NCBI GenBank assembly: GCA_036266975.1
Contig: DATAWZ010000039.1
Location: forward strand, 1 to 51,507
Direction: 5' to 3'
Length of the DNA: 51,507 nt
DNA from: DATAWZ01 sp036266975
GTDB lineage: Bacteria > Actinomycetota > Thermoleophilia > Solirubrobacterales > Solirubrobacteraceae
The first letter of the stretch is position 1; every line of letters begins with the position of its first letter. Below the pieces are notes generated by a model. That model saw only the letters and a list, made by a program, of their open reading frames with translations, had not been told where the DNA came from and searched no databases. Made by a program: the position numbers and the translations under genes. Of the stretch, positions 38,461 to 46,382 are shown piece after piece.

Positions 38461-38694
38461 ATGGGTACCCTGATCCAGATCCGTGACGTGCGCGCTGAGG
38501 TCCACGGCACTCTGAAGGCACGCGCGGCACGCCAGGGCGTGTCGCTCTCGGAATACCTCCGTGCCGAGCTCGAGCGTGTGGCGGCCTCACCCACGCCCGA
38601 TGAGCTGCTCGCACAGCTGCGATCGCGCAAGCCGGTTCGGCCAGGCGAGGCGAGCGCGGAGGCGCTGCGCGCAGTTCGCGACGAACAGGCGTGA
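38461..38694 (+). CDS. FitA/VapB-like ribbon-helix-helix antitoxin
   Basis: The 77-residue protein begins MGTLIQIRDVRAEVHGTLKA, a beta strand then helix typical of RHH antitoxins of the FitA type. ARQGVSLSEYLRAELERVA forms the second helix and turn. The C-terminal ~30 residues are flexible and charged and would wrap the toxin. It should bind DNA as a dimer, repress its own promoter and neutralise the PIN toxin encoded next. The PIN gene start overlaps its stop by 4 bases (GTGA). A palindromic candidate operator lies just upstream. Confidence 0.88.
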   Translation: MGTLIQIRDVRAEVHGTLKARAARQGVSLSEYLRAELERVAASPTPDELLAQLRSRKPVRPGEASAEALRAVRDEQA

Positions 38695-39092
38695 TCGTTC
38701 TCGACGCGTCGGCCGTCCTCGACGGCCTGCTCGACGCTGCGACGCATCCCGGCATCGCCGCGTGCCTCGCCGGCGCCGACGACCCGTTGGCGGCTCCCGA
38801 TCTGATCGACGTTGAGGTGCTGAGTGTCCTGCGGCGATGGGAGCGACGCGGTGAGATCAGCGCCCCGCGCGCGAAGCAGGCCTGGCAAGATCTCCAAGCG
38901 CTGCCGATCATCCGCTATCCGGCTCGCGCGCTGCTCGATCGGGCGTGGAAGCTGCGCCACAACCTGAGCGCGTACGACGCGCAATACGTGGCGCTCGCGC
39001 AAGCCCTCCCGGCCAGGCTGCTCACCAGCGACGAGGGGATGGCCGATGCGGCGGTGGCAGCGGGCGTGGCGATCTCGGGGACGGGTCTGTGA
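38691..39092 (+). CDS. vapC: VapC-like PIN-domain toxin
   Basis: The 133-residue protein is a PIN-domain ribonuclease. The four acidic metal ligands are D5 (MIVLDASAVL), E42 (DLIDVEVLS), D96 (LSAYDAQYVALA) and D114 (LLTSDEG). This toxin class cleaves specific RNAs, often tRNAs, when free of antitoxin; the target here is unknown. The GTG start overlaps the antitoxin stop, the usual coupling for such pairs. The pair sits at the boundary between the polysaccharide locus and the secreted-protein operon. All catalytic residues are present, so it looks functional. Confidence 0.9.
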   Translation: MIVLDASAVLDGLLDAATHPGIAACLAGADDPLAAPDLIDVEVLSVLRRWERRGEISAPRAKQAWQDLQALPIIRYPARALLDRAWKLRHNLSAYDAQYVALAQALPARLLTSDEGMADAAVAAGVAISGTGL

Positions 39093-39136
39093 GGGCCGAT
39101 CCGGGGTTCGCGCGCTCCGGGCGACTCGCTGCGCGC

Positions 39137-40882
39137 TCAGCGCGCCGAGACGGAGACCCTGCGTCCGGCGGCGACGACGCTCGCGCGCCGGGCCCGTCGC
39201 GGCAGCCGGACGACGAACGAGCCGGCGCCGTGGCGCAGGCGCAGATGGACCACGCGGTGCCAGCGGCCGGCGCGGATCGTCACGGTCAGTGAGCGGCGTG
39301 CCGGCTTGGTGCTCACGCTCACACGCAGCCGATGGCGCGCGAGCGCGCGGGCGCGCAGGGTCAGCGTCCGAGAGGACGCGACCCCCGCGGGCACCGTGAC
39401 CGTGGACGACGCCGCGCCCGCCGGGTTGGCGTTGCCGGCGCCGTCCTGCAGCCATACCTTCAGCTCGTAGCGGCCCCGCCCGGGCGGGCGCAGGCCGGTC
39501 AGGCGGCCGCTGTCGGGGGTCGAGATGGCGGTCCCGCACGCGCCGCCCTGGCGGCACAGCTGGGCGAACGCGAGCGTGATCGGAGCGAGCTGGCCCGGCG
39601 GGTTGGTCCAGCTCGCGTCGATCGTCCCGTCGGCGGCGAGCGTCGCGGCCAGGCGCAGCGGCGCGCCGGGGGGCGAGCGGTCGACCATGAACGGCGCGCT
39701 CGCGATCGCGCCGGCGAGGCCGGTGGCGTCGATCGCCCACGCCTTGACCGTGTCGGCGCCGTCGGCGGTGACGCTCGCCGGAAAGCTCACCGAGCGCGCG
39801 CCCGACGGGATCGACACGCTCGCCGGCGCCGAGCAGCTCGCCGCGCACAGCTCCCAGTCGAGCGTGGCGAGCGGGACCGGGTCGCTCGGGAGCGCGGCGC
39901 TGACGGTGGTCGCGGCGGTTCGCGTCCAGCCCGCCGGCAGGCCGGCCAGCGCCGGCGCGGCGGGCGCGGCGTTGTCGACGGCGATCGAACTCGTCGCGCT
40001 CGCCGAGTTGCCCGCGGTGTCGGTGGCGGTGATCGTCAGCGGCACGCTCGGCCCGCTGGGGAGCGACGCGGTGTTGATCGTCACCGGCAGGCTCTGCGCC
40101 TGCGGGCAGGGCACCGTCAGCGTGTAGTTGCAGCTCTGCGAGCTGCTCGCCAGCGGCCCGCCCGGCCCGCTCACCGCGACCTGGGCGATCCCCACGGGAT
40201 CGCTGGCCGAGACGTCGATGACGACGTTGCCGCGCTGATAGCCGGACGGGACCGAGGCGGTGATGGCGGTTGGGGGCGCCGAGGCGGAGAGGGTGACCGT
40301 GGCCGAGTCGAGGTCGGCGCGGACGTCGTGGTCGTCGGCGCCATTGACACAGGGCGCGTTTGTGCACACGAAGCCGACCTCGACCAACGAGTCGGCGAGC
40401 CCTGCCTCGCCAAACGTTCCAGACACCTCGCACTGGTATAGGTCAACGTTGGGATTTGCGGTGCAGTTTTGCCCTGGAAACGGGCCCGTCTGGTCTTGGA
40501 CGAACAGGTCCCAGTCGTTGTCGTTGCGCTTGTAAAGGTCGCGATCGAGCGTGAACGCCGAGATCGTCGTCCCGGCGGGAGCGGTGAACATCCAGCCCGC
40601 CGTGTCCCCCGTCGGGACATCCTTCGGGAGGCCGAGGATGTCCGAGGCGGAGAGCCCTGAGGTATCTGGCGTCGGTCCGCCGGTCACCGGGACCGTTGCC
40701 GTGCACTCACTTGCCGTCATCAGAAAGGACCCGTCGTTGTTAACTGCCGTCCAGCTGTTGTTCGCGTCTCCTGGCGCCCCCTCGCAGGCCTGCACCTGGT
40801 AGCTGCCGGCGTGAGCGGCGGCGCAAGAGCCGAGCACGCAGATAAGCGCGAGGATTAGCGCGAGAGCGTTACGACGGTCCAT
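39137..40882 (-). CDS. Secreted multidomain beta-rich protein
   Basis: The 581-residue protein has an N-terminal signal (MDRRNALALILALICVLGSC) with cleavage after AHA or, less likely, a lipobox-like LGSC. An N-terminal domain with cysteines and aromatic residues (about 25-200) is followed by Ig-like repeats with PVTINTASLPSGPSVPLTIT and DTAGNSASATSSIAVD (about 240-320), typical of bacterial Ig-like/Big domains. The last ~75 residues are strongly basic and beta-rich. No enzyme motif is visible. Its ATG lies inside the last 28 bases of the protease gene, so it is the third gene of that operon. Part of its N-terminal coding region is noticeably less GC-rich than its flanks. Confidence 0.78.
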   Translation of the reverse strand: MDRRNALALILALICVLGSCAAAHAGSYQVQACEGAPGDANNSWTAVNNDGSFLMTASECTATVPVTGGPTPDTSGLSASDILGLPKDVPTGDTAGWMFTAPAGTTISAFTLDRDLYKRNDNDWDLFVQDQTGPFPGQNCTANPNVDLYQCEVSGTFGEAGLADSLVEVGFVCTNAPCVNGADDHDVRADLDSATVTLSASAPPTAITASVPSGYQRGNVVIDVSASDPVGIAQVAVSGPGGPLASSSQSCNYTLTVPCPQAQSLPVTINTASLPSGPSVPLTITATDTAGNSASATSSIAVDNAAPAAPALAGLPAGWTRTAATTVSAALPSDPVPLATLDWELCAASCSAPASVSIPSGARSVSFPASVTADGADTVKAWAIDATGLAGAIASAPFMVDRSPPGAPLRLAATLAADGTIDASWTNPPGQLAPITLAFAQLCRQGGACGTAISTPDSGRLTGLRPPGRGRYELKVWLQDGAGNANPAGAASSTVTVPAGVASSRTLTLRARALARHRLRVSVSTKPARRSLTVTIRAGRWHRVVHLRLRHGAGSFVVRLPRRARRASVVAAGRRVSVSAR

Positions 40883-42156
40883 GGCGACGGGGTCCCCGCC
40901 CCGCGGGGCTCGAAGCGGGCTCGTACCCGCAACACACCGCGGGAAGCAATCGACGCGGTGGCCCCGGCGACAGTACGAATTTCCCCCCACCCGTGCCCGC
41001 GGCGCGACTGGACCGCCAAGCGCGCACCGGCAGGAAGGTTCAGCGCCCGGACCATCAGCCGCCCGCGATGACGTCGGAGGCGTGCCAGCCGCGGCGCCTG
41101 GAGCGCGGTGGGCCGCGGGCCCGACGGCGCGGCCGCAGGGGCAGGCGGCTGCGCCACCGCCATCGCTGCCTCACCCGCGGAGACGGTGGCGCCAAGTCCG
41201 CATGCATTGAAGGCCGCGGCGGCATCGAGCACGCCGCCGTGCGCCGTCGAGGTCAAGCACTGCTCGGCGCCCGAGACCGTAAGAGAGGGTTGGTACGCGC
41301 GCATCGAGGCAAGCACGGCCGAGACAATCGCGCTCGCTTGGCTCGTCCCGGTGCCGACCGCCGGATTGCCATCGTCGGCGAACACCTGTTGGAGTCCACC
41401 AGTCTGGGCGTCGCAGCCAGGTGCAAGTAGGTCGACTGCGCCGCCGCCTTGACTGAACGCGCACGGTGCGCCCGTTGCGGCATCAGATGCACCGACCGCA
41501 ACCACCGGCCCGTAGGCAGCCGGGTAATCCAGCGCAGATCCGCCAGCGTCCCCGCTCGCGGCAACGACATCGAGACCATGCAATCTCGCTCCATCAACCG
41601 AGTCCTCGAGTTCCTGGAGTCCGGCAGTCCCAGGCGATGTCGTCCCGCCGAGCGAGAGATTGACGACAGTGATCGCGGGCGTGGCTCCATCTCGTAACTC
41701 TTGGCACTGCGCGATTCCCCATGAATAGTCACCGAATGGGAACGCCGTCGCGCCGGCTGGCACGGCCCGCAGCGAGTACACCCGCACGCTCGTCGGGGCG
41801 ATGCCGACCATGCCCCAGCCGTTGTTCGGCGCGGCCATGATCATCGCCATCTCGGTGCCGTGGTCGAAGGGGTGACCGGCGACGAGGGTGGTGTCGTCGG
41901 CGTCGCCCGTGCCGGCACTGGCGTCCAGGGTGCCCGCGCCGACGAGTTGGGTGTCGGGGTTGGGGTCCACGCCGGTGTCGACCAGGCAGACCACGCCCGG
42001 ACCGCCGGGCGGGGGCGGCGTGTAGGCCAGCCACGCCGCGTTGGCCGCCACCGCCTGAACGGTGGGGTCGCCCGGGCCACCGACCTCGGCGCTCGCGCCG
42101 GCCGCGGCGAGGGCGAACACGAGCACCGCAATGGCCAGGACAACCGACGCTCTCAC
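40855..42156 (-). CDS. Secreted subtilisin-like S8 protease with Asp at the oxyanion position
   Basis: The 433-residue protein has a signal peptide (1-23). The catalytic triad is D60 (VCLVDTGVD), H99 (DHGTEMAMI) and S272 (GTGTSQASAIVSA). VNLSLGG (165-171) lines the substrate cleft. The oxyanion-hole position, normally Asn in AAGNEG, reads AASGDAGG here (D203). There is no recognisable inhibitor-type propeptide: the triad Asp comes only about 37 residues after signal cleavage. A C-terminal basic beta domain (about 350-433) may bind the cell surface. The GTG start overlaps the upstream stop (GTGA). The stretch 41200-41740 is less GC-rich than the flanks. It is the middle gene of a three-gene exported module. 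Confidence 0.87.
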   Translation of the reverse strand: MRASVVLAIAVLVFALAAAGASAEVGGPGDPTVQAVAANAAWLAYTPPPPGGPGVVCLVDTGVDPNPDTQLVGAGTLDASAGTGDADDTTLVAGHPFDHGTEMAMIMAAPNNGWGMVGIAPTSVRVYSLRAVPAGATAFPFGDYSWGIAQCQELRDGATPAITVVNLSLGGTTSPGTAGLQELEDSVDGARLHGLDVVAASGDAGGSALDYPAAYGPVVAVGASDAATGAPCAFSQGGGAVDLLAPGCDAQTGGLQQVFADDGNPAVGTGTSQASAIVSAVLASMRAYQPSLTVSGAEQCLTSTAHGGVLDAAAAFNACGLGATVSAGEAAMAVAQPPAPAAAPSGPRPTALQAPRLARLRRHRGRLMVRALNLPAGARLAVQSRRGHGWGEIRTVAGATASIASRGVLRVRARFEPRGAGTPSPWTVVTLSR

Positions 42157-43796
42157 CGCTCGCGCACCACGACGGGGCTCGAGTCGCCCGCCGCGTAGGG
42201 GTAGTCGCTCTCGGCCGCCGACACGGCCCGGAACTCGTAGTCGATCGGCCCGGGCAAGCGGAAGCGGTAGCGCGCCGAGAACGCGCCCCGGGCGCTGGTG
42301 CGCAGCTGACGGAAGGTGATCCACGAGCCGACGCCCGCGTAATGCCGGCCCCGGCGCACCGCCTGGCGGGCCTGGAGCGTGAGCAGCTTGCCCCCGGGCG
42401 GGAGCGGCCCGCCGGGCAGCCGCCCGGAGAAGGTGATCGTCCCGCCGACCTGGCTGACGCGCGGCTCGACGTTCAGCACCACCGGCGCGCTCACGGCGAT
42501 GCTCACCTGGGCGGTGGCCGACGGCGTGGCGTCGCCGGTGTGCGCGTCGTAGCTGAAGGTGAGCGTGCGGCTGCTCAGGCGCCCGGCGCTCCGGTAGGTG
42601 AAGGTCCCGTTGGCGGCGGTCTGCGCCTGGCCGGCGGAGGTGGTCCGGGCGCCGCCGTAGGCGGGGGTCGCCCGCACGAGCACGGTCGCGCCGGCGATCG
42701 GCTGGCCGGTCGGCGTGGTCAGCACGCCCTTGACCGTCTGCGCCGCGGCGTAGGCGGCGTGCGCGAGCACGGCCCGCGAGCTGCCGGCCCAGGCGACCGA
42801 CAGGTGCGCCTGCGCGCTCGCCGGCGAGCCGTTGGCCGCGCCCACCTGGGCGTCGCCCGGCGGCGCGCCGAGCGTCCCCTGGCTCACGCTCGTCGTGTCG
42901 TTCTTGACCACGACCGTCCCGGCCTGCACGGTGGTCGTCTCGCCCCCGTAGCTCGTCGCGGTGACGAGCACCGGGTAGGTGCCGTCGGCGACCGTCGTCG
43001 TGTCGACCTGAACGACGTCGCTGACCTTCGGAGGGCAGGGCTGCCATTGGGTGTCCACGCACTGGTTGGCGTACTCGTTCTCGCCGGCGAGCTGCGAGCC
43101 GAGGCTCACCGCGACCTGCTGCACGCCGCTGTCGTCGTCGGCCGCGGTGAACGTCAGCGTCTGGGTGCCCTGCTGGGGCCCGCCGCTGAGCAGCGTGCCC
43201 CCGGTGGCCGCTACCTGGGGCTGCCCGGTGTCGTGGATGGTGACCGTCGTCGCCCCGATCGAGAACGTCGCCTGGCTGGTCATGTTGCAGCCGCCGCTGC
43301 CGTCGCTGGCCGCGCAGTTCATCACCAGCTCGTAGCCGCGCCCGCTGCTCACGCCGGCGTTGAACACGCCGGTGCTCGCCGACGTGCCGTACTGGGTGCC
43401 GGAGATCACCTGGCCGGCGCTGTCCTGGAGCTCGAGGAACGCCTCGTCGGGCCCGAGGTCGCCCGGGAGCGCGTAGTTCATGAGCAGGTGCGTGATCGAC
43501 AGGTCGGGCATGCTCGACGGGATCAGCGCCTCCGCGCCGTAGACCGCGGTGGGCACGAGGTTGGTGCCCGGGTAGACGAAGACGAACTGCTGCGCCGCGT
43601 CCTGGCAGAAGTCGGACGTGGCCAGGGCGCCGCTGTACCCGGAGAAGCCGTCCTGCCACGCCGGCGCCGGCGAGCCCCCGCACTGGGTGATCGTGTAGTC
43701 ACCGAGGGCCGGCGCGGCCGCGATCGCGGCCCCCGCCGCGGCCGCGGCGAGCGTCGCCGCCACGAGGAGCCAGATCGGGTGCTGCGGGTTGGGCAT
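42153..43796 (-). CDS. Secreted beta-sandwich protein, first gene of protease operon
   Basis: The 547-residue protein has a signal peptide (about 8-33, IWLLVAATLAAAAAGAAI). The mature N-terminal domain (about 35-210) has cysteines at CGGSPAP, FCQDAAQ, MNCAAS and GCNMTS. Middle repeats resemble carboxypeptidase-regulatory or Ig-like folds (VKGVLTTPTGQPIAGATVLV). The C-terminus resembles a fibronectin/Ig-like domain ending FRLPGPIDYEFRAV. No catalytic motif is seen. AGGA lies 10 bases before the ATG at 43796, supporting this start. It opens the operon with the protease and a third secreted protein; it could be a substrate or adhesin processed by the protease, which is speculation. Confidence 0.78.
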   Translation of the reverse strand: MPNPQHPIWLLVAATLAAAAAGAAIAAAPALGDYTITQCGGSPAPAWQDGFSGYSGALATSDFCQDAAQQFVFVYPGTNLVPTAVYGAEALIPSSMPDLSITHLLMNYALPGDLGPDEAFLELQDSAGQVISGTQYGTSASTGVFNAGVSSGRGYELVMNCAASDGSGGCNMTSQATFSIGATTVTIHDTGQPQVAATGGTLLSGGPQQGTQTLTFTAADDDSGVQQVAVSLGSQLAGENEYANQCVDTQWQPCPPKVSDVVQVDTTTVADGTYPVLVTATSYGGETTTVQAGTVVVKNDTTSVSQGTLGAPPGDAQVGAANGSPASAQAHLSVAWAGSSRAVLAHAAYAAAQTVKGVLTTPTGQPIAGATVLVRATPAYGGARTTSAGQAQTAANGTFTYRSAGRLSSRTLTFSYDAHTGDATPSATAQVSIAVSAPVVLNVEPRVSQVGGTITFSGRLPGGPLPPGGKLLTLQARQAVRRGRHYAGVGSWITFRQLRTSARGAFSARYRFRLPGPIDYEFRAVSAAESDYPYAAGDSSPVVVRER

Positions 43797-43897
43797 GGTC
43801 TCGCCGTCCTCTCGCGCTGGAAGGGTCGCGGCCGTCCGAGCGGTCGCGTGTGCCCTGATGTCGAGGCGGGGGATCCGAGGACCCCCCCCACGAGTCT

Positions 43898-44692
43898 TCA
43901 ATTACCCGACGGGGCGCGGTGATACGCCCAGGGAACCGTGAGCCGCTCGCCGAGACTGACCAGCGCGAACAGCGCGATCCCCATCGCCGCCAGCAGCACG
44001 ATCGCGGCGAACATGCTCGCCGTGTCCGACTGGTTGTTGTACTGCAGGATCAGATAGCCCAGGCCCCCCGAGGAGCCCACCCACTCGGCGAACACCGCGC
44101 CCAGGACCGAGAACGTCGCGGCGAGCTTCAGGCCCGAGAACAGCGAGGGCAGCGCGGCCGGCAGCCGCGCGAAGCGCAGCCGCTGCCAGCGCGAGGCGCC
44201 CAGCGAGCGCAGCATGGCCATCAGCTCCGGGTCGGCGGCGCGCAGCCCGTCGACCGTGTTCACCACGATCGGAAAGAAGCACACGAGCGCGATCACGATC
44301 ACCTTCGGGCGCAGGTCAAAGCCCGTCCAGATCACCACGATCGGCGCGATCGCCGGGATCGGCACGGTCTGGGAGACGACCAGCCAGGGGTAGACCGCGC
44401 GCTCGACGAGCGTCGAGCTGCGGATCGCCAGCGCCAGCGCGATCCCGACCAGCGTGGCCGCGAGCAGGCCGAGCAGCACCTCGCAGGCCGTCGTTCCCGC
44501 CGCGGGCATGAGCACGCCGAAGTGGCGCGTGAGCGCCCGCGCGGTCTCCAGCGGCGAGGGCAGCACGATCTCGCGTACGCCGGTCACCGCGGTGTACAGC
44601 TGCCACAGGCCGAGCACGATCACCGCGAAGCCCGCCGGCACGAGCACGCGTCCGGCCCCGGCCAGGCGCACCCTGCGGTCGGTCCCGGTCAC
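43898..44692 (-). CDS. ABC transporter permease (nitrate/sulfonate/taurine type)
   Basis: The 264-residue membrane protein has six helices and the binding-protein-dependent permease EAA-type loop: LRSLGASRWQRLRFARLPAALP (about 155-176). The N-terminal half contains LWQLYTAVTGVREIVLPSP, typical of SsuC/TauC/ThiX-type permeases. It probably imports a small organic solute together with an ATPase and a periplasmic-type binding protein, neither of which is encoded nearby. The GTG start overlaps the VOC gene stop (GTGA), so the two are coupled. The substrate cannot be inferred. An open frame extends further upstream in the VOC gene, but this is not translated sequence of normal composition. Confidence 0.85.
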   Translation of the reverse strand: MTGTDRRVRLAGAGRVLVPAGFAVIVLGLWQLYTAVTGVREIVLPSPLETARALTRHFGVLMPAAGTTACEVLLGLLAATLVGIALALAIRSSTLVERAVYPWLVVSQTVPIPAIAPIVVIWTGFDLRPKVIVIALVCFFPIVVNTVDGLRAADPELMAMLRSLGASRWQRLRFARLPAALPSLFSGLKLAATFSVLGAVFAEWVGSSGGLGYLILQYNNQSDTASMFAAIVLLAAMGIALFALVSLGERLTVPWAYHRAPSGN

Positions 44693-45294
44693 GCGCTCAT
44701 CAGCGCGAGCGCTGTCCCCAGGCCGGCCTCGCGGCGCACCGTCACGATCCGGCGTCCCGGTTGGACCGCGTCGCTGATCGGACCGAGGACCGGCCCGAGC
44801 CGTGCGGCGATCGCATCGAGATCGTCGACCGAGAGCGTCAGTCCCCACAGCCGCGCCGGGGCTTTACCCCCCTCCTCCACGGGCTTCGTGCGCGGCTGCA
44901 CGACCTCGACCACCGCCTCGCCGTGACGGAAGAACGCCTGGCGCATGCGCTCGGTCTCGCGTTCGCGGCGCAGGCGCATGCCGACCGCCTGCAGCGCCGC
45001 GACCGTTCGCGAGCGGCACGGGGTGAGCACGACGATGTGGTCGACCGTGCAGCGGCCCGGCGCGGGCGGCAGCGCCGGCTCCCAGGTGGTCTGGATGCCG
45101 TCGATGTCGGCGGGCTGGGCGAGCGCGCCGGCCGTGCTCAGCGACCAGCCGACCAGGCCGCCGTCGCCCGCGACGAAGCTCAGCGCGAGGGCGCCGAGGC
45201 GGATGCTCCCGTCGTCCTCGGGCTCGAACCCCAGGGCGTGCCAGCGCTCGGGCGCGCCGGCGAGCCGCAGGCGAACAGGTGAGGGTGCGCTCAT
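44689..45294 (-). CDS. VOC/glyoxalase-like domain protein
   Basis: The 201-residue protein begins MSAPSPVRLRLAGAPERWHALGF. CTVDHIVVLTPCRSRTVAALQAVGMRL (about 82-108) and LWGLTLSVDDLDAIAARLG (about 148-166) are the paired beta-alpha-beta modules of the vicinal-oxygen-chelate fold. H85 and E130 (VVEVVQP) are metal-ligand candidates. VOC proteins include lyases, dioxygenases and antibiotic-binding proteins; the reaction here is unknown. It is coupled by a GTGA overlap to the ABC permease downstream, which may import its substrate. Confidence 0.78.
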   Translation of the reverse strand: MSAPSPVRLRLAGAPERWHALGFEPEDDGSIRLGALALSFVAGDGGLVGWSLSTAGALAQPADIDGIQTTWEPALPPAPGRCTVDHIVVLTPCRSRTVAALQAVGMRLRRERETERMRQAFFRHGEAVVEVVQPRTKPVEEGGKAPARLWGLTLSVDDLDAIAARLGPVLGPISDAVQPGRRIVTVRREAGLGTALALMSA

Positions 45295-45341
45295 GCTCTG
45301 GTGATCGTAGGCGCGTCCGTGCGAGACTCGGCGGGATCAGG

Positions 45342-46382
45342 ATGCTGGCGGTCATCCATCACCAGGACGTGTTCGCGGCTCTGATCCACGTCTTCAGCCC
45401 CCGGCGGCTGCTGCACGACGTCAGCCCGGGCCGGCTGCTGCACGATCTCGGCCCCGGGCTGCTCAACAAGCTGCGCGCGCATATCCGCGCCTTCGAGCAG
45501 CGGGTCTACGTGCCGGCGCTCGTGGTCATCGAGTGCCTGATCGGCGCCGTCTGCTACGCGCTGTCCTCGGTGGTCCAGCAGCAGGTGGCCAGCGAGCAGC
45601 CCGACGGGGCCGCACTGCGCGCGAACCTGCTCGCCGCGCTGATGCAGAGCCGCGCCTGGTGGGGCGGGATCCTGCTCGACATGGGCGGCTTTGTCATGCA
45701 GTTCCTGGCCCTTCGCCACGGCTCGCTCGCGCTCGTGGCGCCGCTGTTCGTCGTCGGCCTCGTGTTCGCGATCCCCGGCGGCGCGATGGTCGCGCACCGC
45801 CAGGTCACCCGCATGGAGTGGACGGCCACGCTGCTCGTCGTCGCCGGCCTGGCCGTGTTCCTGGCCGTCGCCCAGCCCGGGCCCGGCCATCCGCGGGCCT
45901 CCACGGCGGGCTGGCTGTGGCTCTGCGCGGGGACCCTCGCGGCGCTCTCGATCGCGCTCACCCTCGCGCGCCTGATCCCGCGCCGGCGCGCCCTGTTCCT
46001 GGGCGTCGCGGCCGGCACCGCGTTCGGGGTGGCCACGGCGATGATGGAGCGCACCGCCCACGTCGTCGACCACCGCGGCTTTGCCCACGCGCTGATCACC
46101 TGGACCCCGTACGCGCTGATCGCCCTGGCGCTTCTCGGCCTGCAGCTCAACCAGGCCGCCTACCAGGCGGGTGAGCTGAAGTGGTCGCTGCCGGCGATCA
46201 CCGTGGTCGAGCCGGTCGTCGCGATCGTCATCGGCCAGGCCCTGTTCGGGGAGCACATCGCCGCCGGGGCCCTCGCGCGCACGGCCGAGATCGCCGGGCT
46301 GCTGCTGCTCACCGCGGGCGTGCTCGAGCTCGCGCGCTCGCCGGCCATCCCGCAGGGCACCCCGGCGCCCTCACCCCACTGA
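45342..46382 (+). CDS. DMT-superfamily (EamA-like) permease with unusual N-terminal repeat
   Basis: The 346-residue membrane protein has about nine or ten helices from residue 45 on. GGFVMQFLALRHGSLALVAPLF and ITVVEPVVAIVIGQALFGEHI are the paired EamA-type signatures near the ends of the two half-repeats. The first ~40 residues contain three near-tandem ~10-residue units (SPRRLLHDV, SPGRLLHDL, GPGLLNKL) that are not part of the fold. The ATG at 45342 is taken as start. The transported compound is unknown. The 3' end overlaps the convergent GDPD gene by 12 bases. Confidence 0.82.
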   Translation: MLAVIHHQDVFAALIHVFSPRRLLHDVSPGRLLHDLGPGLLNKLRAHIRAFEQRVYVPALVVIECLIGAVCYALSSVVQQQVASEQPDGAALRANLLAALMQSRAWWGGILLDMGGFVMQFLALRHGSLALVAPLFVVGLVFAIPGGAMVAHRQVTRMEWTATLLVVAGLAVFLAVAQPGPGHPRASTAGWLWLCAGTLAALSIALTLARLIPRRRALFLGVAAGTAFGVATAMMERTAHVVDHRGFAHALITWTPYALIALALLGLQLNQAAYQAGELKWSLPAITVVEPVVAIVIGQALFGEHIAAGALARTAEIAGLLLLTAGVLELARSPAIPQGTPAPSPH

